Below, in pieces: positions 53,663 to 64,000 of a DNA stretch of 64,000 nucleotides (within the stretch, counting starts at the first letter, position 1; each line of letters starts with the position of its first letter). The notes under the pieces were generated by a model. That model saw only the letters and a list, made by a program, of their open reading frames with translations. It had not been told where the DNA came from and did no database searches. The position numbers were made by a program, and so were the translations under genes. The DNA comes from Glandiceps talaboti (taxonomy: Eukaryota; Hemichordata; Enteropneusta; Spengelidae), in NCBI RefSeq assembly GCF_964340395.1, contig NC_135549.1:5832001-5896000 (forward strand). The letters are read 5' to 3'.

Positions 53663-53741
<79 letters not shown>
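53430..53741. repeat. Alternating (AT)n and 53-bp R5 fragments
   Basis: The order is (AT)n, a 53-bp R5 fragment (53488-53540), (AT)n, the same fragment again (53616-53668), then (AT)n. The two fragments are identical and 128 bp apart. Each reads 'agttttggtagtactggaac' through 'cggagtttcacgcattg', which is the reverse complement of 52898-52950 apart from two extra bases there. The Tyr-Ile frames on both strands come from the AT tracts. Confidence 0.9.
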
Positions 53742-53743
<2 letters not shown>

Positions 53744-54161
53744 TCATACTCAAATGTTACCAAACGATGTCAACTATGTCTCTAGGAAAAATATTTTATT
53801 ATAACAACCGATAAATCAACCACCTTGAATAGCAGATCTGAGCTAATCAGTAAATGCAGGCACGCTAACAAGTTCTTACTTAATAATAAGTAACCTCTGT
53901 TTACTCACAAGTTTGTGTACACACAGCCACGGTCAATGGACACACCTAAGTACTGTACATAAACTCAAACCACGTTAGTAGCCTGAGACATAAAGTCAAC
54001 CAATGCATGTAATATTACGCCTGGAGATCCTTCTGATGAAACTCCGTAACGTAAATCCATAATGTAATATCAAACTCGTCTTCTTTCATTTTATGTACGA
54101 TATGCTCTCCAAGGTGATTGAGCACTCTATTTGTTAATGGTCTGTGGTTAGTATTTCTCTG

Positions 54162-54196
<35 letters not shown>

Positions 54197-55104
54197 GTCT
54201 CTGTCTCTCTCTCTCTCTCTCTCTATAAAAACTTTAAATGGATACACGTTTTAGGGTAATGCTTGCTATATATTCAAAAGATACGTACTAAACAGAAGAA
54301 TACTTTAACATAACATGAACTCAAACATGTATATAGATATAACATAATTTAGCTGATGACATGTGTTATACGTATAAAAATGTCAAGCAAATCATTACAT
54401 TGAAATCACCAGTTCTGACAATTCCAGACGACAATCGCAATGTCTTAGAAGGCATACATCAACATTAACATTATTGCTATAGTAGTTAAAACGAGTTTTC
54501 ATATAAATATTTCCAACTGAGTAAAAAGCCTATAAATTCAACTGGCCTGTACCACTTTCAATTCGCATAACTGTTTTCGCGGTACTGTTTCAGGTGAAAT
54601 TGACGTATACGTTAAGTTTTTATGACATGAAATGAACAACAGTTATGCTGGCTTCTAGAGTCAATTGCATTTAAGAGCATTGTCATCAAAGGGAATTTTT
54701 TTTAATGTTATAAATCCTGTCGTGACGTTGCCAAAGGGTAAAATTTTCTTGATTTATGATCCCATTACTGATACGTCTCTTGGCAATAGTCGGTCATTCT
54801 TAGATCTCGACAACAGGTCAAAGGTGTTCATTAACTTCTCTGATAATTATAATGCATTAAGTCATTTTGAGTCGAAAATTACTTTCTTGATTACTAACCA
54901 TTTCTGATAGAAATACTAACCACAGGCCATTAACAAAATAAGGTGAAAGTTGTAACGTATAAATCTATTTGTTTAAACACAGCTTCAAGATTTGAGGGAA
55001 TTATGTGCGAGATTGATGACGGTGTGCAATTTCAAAAAGCACGTAAACCCAAATTATTCGGATATGTGCTTAATATGTACACTATAACTTTACTGTTATC
55101 AGGT
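53742..55104. other. Non-coding DNA with TCTC/TCTG tract
   Basis: A (TCTC)n/(TCTG)n microsatellite lies at 54155-54223. The 80-codon frame at 54665-54907 has no recognisable domain. Confidence 0.4.
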
Positions 55105-55144
55105 TTTTACCTTCTGTAAGGGAAGGTTATAATGTAGGGATGAA

Positions 55145-55187
<43 letters not shown>

Positions 55188-55690
55188 TTTAGAGCAATGG
55201 CTAGAACTGATTAGATTTTGGCAAACATGTATTAATTAGCTATTTTCATAATTAATGGTTTTCATTCATTTATAATTTCGTACATACATTGATGATAACA
55301 AAGTGCATGTGTCATATAACTTTTGATAATATACTGTAGCATGTAGTTTTAATTACTCATTTGCATAATTAATAATTTTTCAGTAATTGAGAATGCAAGC
55401 TTCAAGTTGAATATAATTTGGTACATACTTCAAACAAAGCAAAAGGCACACGACTTTAAAAGAATTGTTGATTTTAGTTTTAATGATTATTTGCATAATT
55501 AATTATTTCCATTAATTAAGTTATATATGAAAAGTGCAAGCGTCAAGTTGTATATGATTTTGCATACACATCCATGATACCAGGGTGCCAATGTCCCATA
55601 AAAATCACTGATGTACAATTACATATGGGGTAAATGCTTCCAACATAACCAATCGCATATGTTCTGTTGCATTCAGTTTAAATCTGGTTT
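55105..55690 (+). repeat. R1 TG-type element, complete-looking copy
   Basis: It starts with the terminal palindrome 'ttaccttctgtaagggaagg' and carries (GT)n at 55149-55186 and 'agaactgattagattttggc'. Three subunits are centred on 'catttgcataattaataatt' variants near 55243, 55372 and 55490. It ends with 'gcattcagtttaaatctggt'. About 585 bp, no coding capacity. It is the tidiest copy for defining the ends of R1. Confidence 0.75.
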
Positions 55691-55694
55691 TCAC

Positions 55695-55925
55695 TGTTGC
55701 TATGGATGTGGTCTTCTCACTAGGCTTCTGTACATTCACTTTTTGGATGTTTATCCACTTGTCTAAGTATTCCTGCTTTTATCTTTGCAATATACACCAT
55801 CATTTGGCTGTTGTTATGGTGTAGTCATGTTGAATATTAATTAATTTGCCTATTAATGTGTGTTATTTTCGCAATGTATGACACCATTTGACTGTTGCTA
55901 AGGGCGCGATTATAGTTGCTAGGGA
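55695..55925 (-). repeat. R3-type 112-bp minisatellite fragment
   Basis: Two to three degenerate units, with 'cactgttgctatggatgtgg', 'atgtttatccacttgtcta' and 'ttatctttgcaatatacacc', follow directly after the R1 end. They match the interior of R3 (29940-30420 reversed, 47780-48240 direct), but no GAAAC terminus is present here. Confidence 0.65.
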
Positions 55926-57255
<1,330 letters not shown>

Positions 57256-57445
57256 CTGTTTATTAATATAAAGCATATGAACCTCACGAACCCCCCATTA
57301 TACGTACAGGAATTATAAATCACGTTGACATGGTTTCAAAAAGTCACAACCGTTTGAAATGGACTTTTATCATTCAGAGCTACGTGTATAAAGTTGATAA
57401 GCTTCCCTATTACTCTGTAATTGTTACATTCGATGCATTAGTTAC

Positions 57446-57481
<36 letters not shown>

Positions 57482-57495
57482 ATAGTAGTAGTTAC

Positions 57496-57528
<33 letters not shown>

Positions 57529-57530
57529 AA
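57446..57530. repeat. (AGT)n microsatellite, duplicated block
   Basis: Two AGT-repeat blocks are each preceded by 'agttacgtagtag', so the flank was duplicated with the repeat. Confidence 0.95.
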
Positions 57531-58938
57531 ACTGGTTATATAACTGATAACAATTCATCTCGGTTCACCGGTGATTGATTTCTTTAAGATATGTTCTTGC
57601 ATAAGCTTTCAACAAAGCTTTACATTATGCTAGTAAGCTTTGAATTGCCAGGTGAAAATTACGTCAGTTGAAAGCAGCCGAAACAATGGCTATCTTGCGA
57701 GTCGCTATGTATGACACGCACAATACCTATATACAGCAAGAAATATAGGAGAAGGTGACCCATTGACAAATACCTTGTGGAAAGGGAACATAAATGGAGG
57801 ATAAGCATAGGATAAGCATATGGTCTGAAAATACTATTGTAATCTTCTGATTATCTAGTGTATGTATATTGTTTAGCTTCGGCTTTCTGTTTGACGACAA
57901 CGCTGGATAATACTGTCTCCCTTTGGTTGACGTAGTTAAGTCTAAGTCAAATGACATGTTGTACATGGAAACGCTTTTACTTGCAAGTATAATTGACAGC
58001 CTTTGAGAACAGTGGGTATTAATTGTCATTTCTGACTCGTCCTATGTTACTTTAGAAGCCTGGAAAATCTGGAGGTGATATAATTTAACTCTTAAGTTAG
58101 GCTTCTTAACCTGCCCATGTTATAATTTCAGAAGCTTACCCAGAAAAGACTCGATGGATATACAAATAGGTATAAACAGACATAAGGGCATGTATGTTCT
58201 ATTGTGTGTGATTTTCATGATCAGATGATTTTAATCAGTCCATCAAGTATAGCATCAAGCTAACATCACTCCGTACAGGTCATTACCCCTATTATCACAA
58301 CATCCCACACCATCTACGGGCTGAATAATTCACTCTGTTTCATCATTCTATATTCAAATCTGTAGTTTATTTATCCGCGGGAACTTTGAAAATTGTTCAC
58401 TATTTTCCATTTGGAAGGGTGGTGGACCTTTTCAATCTCGTGGTTTCCGAAATCAATGTGCAAACACCCTACGATTGGCGACTTACCGTAAATAACCGTA
58501 TGTTTGCACATCAGTATATATACGGCGACTGCCTTATTTCCCTAAGGTCCTCTATCATTCGATTTCATTTGCATTGTTTAGGACCACACGCAATGGCAAA
58601 GGTCAAACAAGTGCGTTCTGGGATTTTTATCTTTCAGGGCAGCAGAGTCTAACATCATAAATGTATGCCTACAGTTAAAAGGGGAATTATGCATTAATTT
58701 GTAATGTTTACACATAAATACTGTATCCCCACTAAACGAAAATGGCTAAATGTCATGTTAGACCTCAAGGTAACTAACTACACATTGACAGAAGTACTAT
58801 TTAAAGTGGTATTTTTATACTTGAAGCAACATCAACTAACCACTACACTCTAGAATTTGATTTGCTATTCTTTTTACATGTAGGCTTGTTTGAGTAGTTC
58901 ATGCTGTGGTGTGCTGTGGTATGGTAACCAACAAACGC
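57531..58938. other. AT-rich non-coding DNA
   Basis: It has a 100-codon minus frame (57727-58029) and an 88-codon plus frame (58386-58652). Neither shows a motif I recognise, and neither has clear splice sites. Confidence 0.35.
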
Positions 58939-59147
<209 letters not shown>

Positions 59148-59169
59148 GAAAAACAAATCATCTATCAAA

Positions 59170-59465
59170 CATGCCACTAATTTATACAAGTGGTGCAACA
59201 CTTGATAAACATAACAGCAGTTGTATGGGTTGTGCGACAGCCACTTGATGAATACTGGCAACTGATTTTGATAACCACTGACATTTGCAGGTGCTGTAAC
59301 ACTTTATAAAAATGCCCACGATTTATACAGGGTGGCAACGCTTGATAAACACTGGCCACTTATTTTTTTGCGTGGTTGGCAACAGTTCATAAACATTGGT
59401 CATTAATTTTTACAGGCAGTGAAACACTTGACAAACACTAACCACTAACATTTGTATAGGCTATA
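59170..59465. repeat. ~42-bp degenerate minisatellite
   Basis: About seven units resemble 'ccactaatttatacaggtgg' followed by 'caacacttgataaacactg'. Starts are near 59172, 59240, 59276, 59317, 59362, 59398 and 59446. It begins about 25 bp after the long AT tract. Confidence 0.75.
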
Positions 59466-60899
59466 AGCGACAGGTTGTGAGAACTTACTACCTACAGACA
59501 CAAAATATGACATTGGGGACGGGTCGTAATTGTAATTAAGGTAATTATGGTAACAGCAATTGTGAAACATACCAGATATCTTACCACCCATTTTGGTATG
59601 GAATCCAAAAGTTATATTTGGAAAAGCATCACTTTTGATTTTCGAGAATACGTTGAATGTTTTGACTTCATTGGCATTAATAATAATTATAACGACTTTT
59701 ATTTCAAAAAGAAAAAAATGTCAAATTTGTCAATTCTGAATGACAATGATTTGGGATACTGAGACCAGGTGGACAGACTAGTAGATTGTTGTACATGCGG
59801 CCACAGTTACAAAGGAATTAAACATTGATGAGACAAATGAAACGATAGCAGACTATCGAAAGAATAAGATTATATGAATTATATATGTAGTAACGCCTAC
59901 TACATGTAAGCATCTCTACTGTGCTATATGTTACGCTACATATTGGCAGCACATCTTAGTTTCAGTGGTATGATGGTCTATTGACAACGTTACATAATAT
60001 ACATGGGGAAAATCAGTCCACTTACGAAGTCAATCGAATTTAGACGAAATATTTAGACAAAGTAACCTTTCCCTGACATGTGATAACATACCATTACTTT
60101 ATATCATGAAACCAAGCAGATGAATCTCTTTGATCTAAAAGTAAATTGCGCGTTTGACAAATGACCATTTCCACTAAAATACATTGCAAACCTGTCACTG
60201 CGTGTGATAACCCTGTACAACATTTGTGGAAAGATTATCAAAAAGATGTATTTCAACATATATAGCTCAAACCCCTAATAACTTATGTTCATATACGAAA
60301 TTGAATAATTCAAAACAATAACGGTTGAATATAACTTCCCTTCCCTTCCTTTGCCATGATATGTAATGCCACCCACGCGAATACTATCTAATATGTCTTG
60401 CCTTATCATTGTAAGGCTTTCTACATTTATAAAAATATCGTTCCTTATTGTACATCTAATTAAGTGAATATATTTAATATTTATGAATAACGTCTGTGTA
60501 TTCAGACATGTTATGAATATTTTGTTATTATTTTCAATACGCCGACTACTCATTGTGTCAAGTAAACACAGACACACAGTTTTTTATAAGAATGTGCCCG
60601 GTGTCATTGATGAAAAAGTGTTCATTTTAGGGATTATATCCAAATATCGTATATATAATATGCAAATATAGACTGCTTCCTACGTGTGGAATCCAAGGGA
60701 TACATTTTGCGCTAAAGCGATTCATCGGTCCGAATGAACATCAGGAGTTCCATTAGTAAGATCCGGAAACAATAGTTTTGTAACACATTACAACATTCCC
60801 ATATCGTTTGACTGCCTAAAAATCATATCAAATATTAATGACGTAATTAGTCATACATTTCAACTGTTGAATTCGTGATAATGCCTTACAGGAACAACC
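59466..60899. other. AT-rich non-coding DNA
   Basis: The frames at 59547-59762 and 60275-60671 are short, overlap between strands and have no recognisable motif. Confidence 0.35.
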
Positions 60900-61743
60900 A
60901 CAACCAGATTTAAACTGAATGCCTTCCGCAAGGGAACAGTTTTGAGATTGTCGTTCCTACAGACAATTGTTGGAATACAACAGAACATATGCAATCAGTT
61001 ATTTTTTCTCATTGCTATTTGCCCATTGCTGTTAGATCTCCTGGCCAACCACAACATGTAATGTAAAGCTTTATAGAACGTTGTAGCATAGCACTCACCG
61101 TAGAAAGAGTTTTAAAGGCCAAAAAAATTGTTTCTATTCAGCACCCATCACTTAAGTACCCCCCTTCCCGCGTTAATATTTTCTGCAGATGAAAGGGAAA
61201 ACACAAAAGTAACTCTCCCAACATTGATTGCCACCAGTGAAGACAACTGCAAAACTAATCATGAACTAGCCTATGACATCTGCCCCACATACACACTTGC
61301 TGTAAAGTACAGAACACATGCAATACATTTAGTTTGAATTGAGCCAGTAGTTTTTTAGAAAATGGTGATAAAGTCGCACCACTTTAGACAACATTTCCTG
61401 ACCAGAAACTATTTTTTTTCTTTTTGTGGCCTACCGAAAATATGCCAATAACTTATTAAAACTAAAAGCTACATTGGTAATATTTTCAGGACAGGTGTGT
61501 TTTGGTATTGCAAATGTATGTACCAAGGTATAATGAATTTGAAGAGTGCATTCTTGAGATATAGCCTAATTACCGAAAACCATTAATTACATACATTGCT
61601 CATTAATATTCATGGCATGTTTACCAAAACCTAATCAGTTCTTGCCATTACCCTCCGAAAAAATTCGTTTGAATTGAGCCAGCCGTTTTGGAGAAAACGA
61701 TGACACAGACAGACAGACAGACAGACACACAGACAGACAGACA

Positions 61744-61803
<60 letters not shown>

Positions 61804-61838
61804 CACCCACTAAATACATCTCTTCCTTACGGAAGAAA
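60900..61838 (-). repeat. R1 TG-type element, reverse copy interrupted by R2
   Basis: It starts with 'aaccagatttaaactgaatg' and 'ccttccgcaaggga', the complement of the R1 right end. It ends with (CAGA)n and (AC)n (61704-61798), then 'cttccttacggaag', the complement of the left end. 'acagaacatatgcaatca' near 60981 matches 55645-55665 reversed. The R2 MITE at 61124-61411 lies inside it. Confidence 0.7.
61124..61411 (+). mobile_element. R2 MITE copy 3, nested in R1
   Basis: It starts with a degraded 'aaattgtttctattcagc' and ends with 'cctgaccagaaact'. The interior matches copy 1 through 'catcacttaagtaccc', 'gtgaagacaactgc', 'catctgccccacatacacac' and 'gtcgcaccactttagacaac'. About 288 bp, non-coding. 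A 'ggcc' occurs near both edges, but I cannot call it a target duplication. Confidence 0.65.
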
Positions 61839-64000
61839 AAACAGCTGATGAATATGGCGTAACCACCTACAGATGGCGTGGGCACTAGATTAGAAATCAA
61901 AGATTTACACAGATTTCTGAATACAAATGTTCCACCCTGGCCTTGTATCAGAAACGAACATTGAAAGAACAACTTGGTAGTTACAGTTGTGTGTTCATGT
62001 AGATTCCTGTGTTACTACATTACTGTCGTTGTGTTGTAACATTATCCCTACGTACAGTCCCGTTATCACCAACTGTATTTTTTCGAGCTGTGTACAAAGT
62101 GCCCTGGATGACCAACATAGAAATGGTCAATACGAATATGCATATATTTACGAGGGTAACATCATGTGTCAGTTTGCTCGACGGACTGTGGGTGACCACA
62201 ACACAGACAGCCCAATTGGCAGAACCACTAAGCTGAGCTAAACCGCAAACCCAAGGGAAACTGCCATATGATGTTGCACGAGTATTTATGATTAGTCAAC
62301 GTGTGTTTGCACTACATCATTTTACTGCACTGTACGCCTGTCATTTTAAATTAAGAAGCCTCACAATGAAGGGGAAAATGATCAATATGAAGCGACGACG
62401 TATTTACAAATCACGATGCCGGAAACACATTTGGTATTACAAAATGTTCTATCTCACTTTCAATCGCGTCCCCGTGAAACTACGTCGCAGAGAGCTAGTA
62501 CTCTGTGCAAATACGAATAGTACACAACGTTCGCCCACGTATCAGTGGGTTCCGTTGTATCTTTACGCATATATGCCTAGTAATGGTGACAATGTTGAAA
62601 AACGGTTCATTATCATTATAAGTAAAACAGCCCCACACCATTTCGTAAGGCTTGCTAAAAACAAAAGTAACCCACTTTAGTAGATGTTATTGGGATGACG
62701 CCTGTAAACTAGGCCTGTAAACTAAATTAGCATTGACATCTAGTGACAGATTAAAGTAATTTGACTATATCTCATATTTCACATGTATAATAATTTCCTA
62801 ATAACATTGATATTTATGTCACATACTGAAACAAATTACCATCTGACACTTGTATGACACTGTGCTCAGTTTTCCAATTGATAGAAATGATGTATCCTTG
62901 AAAACAAAGCATCTAAAAGAAAATTATCAGCACAGCCTATGCATATCAAACGTCCGTAAACTAAAAGGTGCCCGTCTTATTCATTTTGGGTTCCTAAATT
63001 TGGCAGAGTCACAAAAACATAATGAGGTATCCGTAATTCAAGAATCATACACTGTAAACATAAATTGTGTGTCTTACAATATGTCTTTATCTGAAATAAT
63101 CGCATTTTGTACACATATATATATACACATCGTAATTTTGCTGTGTAAAACAGGCGACATCAGAAACCACCATACGTCATATTTCTGTTTATTACACCTC
63201 ACTGGTGCCATAGACGCTGTCATTGGCTAGAACGGGGACACGTGACATTCTACAATGTCGATGTTGCCCTGTGGCGTGCTGTGATGTTTCCCAATAATGT
63301 CAAATCGAACGTCTGAGCGAACATTCTATGTATAACATGTGGTCGTTCACAAGTACAACCCCATGTATAGCCATGTCAAGTAAACACATGTAGCATGCAG
63401 AATAATCGGCAGCTATTACAAATGAAAAGTAAAAAATCATAAGGCTAGTAGAGCTGTAAACTTATCAGCCTTTCAAAAACTTTGTCAACTGTAAATTTGA
63501 TTACAATCATCCACATTTCTGAAATGGTTATATTTTCAGTGGCAACTATAATATTCACTTGATATTCGCACGACTAAAAAAGAGTAGAACAAATTTGATA
63601 TTTTAGGTTTTCAGGAATGTACAGTTATAATGTACAAAATGTATTCACTGGTAGAAATGTACATATTCCCTTCTTACGGTCTTGTGAGGCACCAACAATC
63701 GGAAAAGTTATACAAATCGATGATATTTAATGCCTGTTGTTTTATTCCATCGTTTAATGATAGGTAGAAGTAGTTGGTGATGCACAAATTTCAACGAGCT
63801 ATATAGATGCCATGATGTATTACAGTGGACCACCTCGTAAGAAATGTATGTAAGGCGCCATGATTATTGTATATCATAAAGAAATGGGCAGTTGCAATAA
63901 AAAAATATTAGTTTATGTACTGACACATGTACAGTACAGCCATCGACAAAATGGTAAGAATCACATTAGCATGATTCGGTAAATTCTGAATATTCGTGTG
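61839..64000. other. AT-rich non-coding DNA
   Basis: Frames at 62288-62680 (130 codons, Lys/Arg-rich) and 62850-63230 (126 codons) start with ATG and GTG-type codons respectively and show no known motif. A short direct duplication, 'gcctgtaaacta', lies at 62700-62725. Nothing else was seen. Confidence 0.3.

Noticed and set aside
62288-62680. 130-codon Lys/Arg-rich plus-strand frame starting with ATG
   Set aside because: No known motif, no conserved neighbour and no promoter or splice signal. It remains possible but unsupported.

Overview
This window is animal nuclear DNA. It is AT-rich, gene-poor and crowded with microsatellites, minisatellites, inverted-repeat elements and a decayed LINE. 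It holds one convincing protein gene, a rhodopsin-type (class A) GPCR. The absence of operons and ribosome binding sites, a splice-acceptor-like site just before the GPCR start codon, a non-LTR retroelement and pogo/Tigger-like DNA all point to a metazoan. The style of repeats (long-TIR foldbacks, microsatellite-bearing dispersed elements, CR1/Jockey-like LINE) suits a marine invertebrate such as a hemichordate, cephalochordate, echinoderm or lophotrochozoan. I cannot place it more closely from sequence alone.

Layout. 1-9.4 kb: a repeat-dense block with microsatellites, a clustered inverted 'CTTAGCATTTG' module family, two copies of a MITE with CTGACCAGAAA termini, a 0.54 kb long-TIR foldback and an (AT)n-linked SINE-like module. 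9.4-15.2 kb: largely unique AT-rich DNA with no gene I can see. 15.2-17.3 kb: a dead, internally deleted LINE. 17.5-23.4 kb: mostly unique, with a local direct duplication and one weak candidate exon on the minus strand. 23.4-24.5 kb: the GPCR. 24.5-28.5 kb: unique non-coding DNA. 28.5-33.96 kb: a small foldback, a 1.5 kb GAAAC-TIR element carrying a roughly 112-bp minisatellite, a pogo/Tigger-like end, a 34-bp minisatellite and a heptamer minisatellite. 34-42 kb: unique non-coding DNA. 42-48.5 kb: two adjacent long-inverted-repeat elements, each enclosing a TG-microsatellite element, then a second GAAAC-TIR element and module clusters. 48.5-64 kb: mostly unique DNA with another SINE-like module set (including a perfect 44-bp hairpin), long (AT)n arrays, more TG-elements, a 42-bp minisatellite and a third MITE copy nested inside a TG-element.

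The genes do not form a pathway: there is one gene. The biology visible here is mostly the mobile-element ecology. Several families occur in two or more copies, so their ends and internal structure can be compared within the window. No CRISPR array, tRNA, rRNA or prokaryotic feature was found. Repeat boundaries were read by eye and may be off by several bases; labels R1-R5 are mine.
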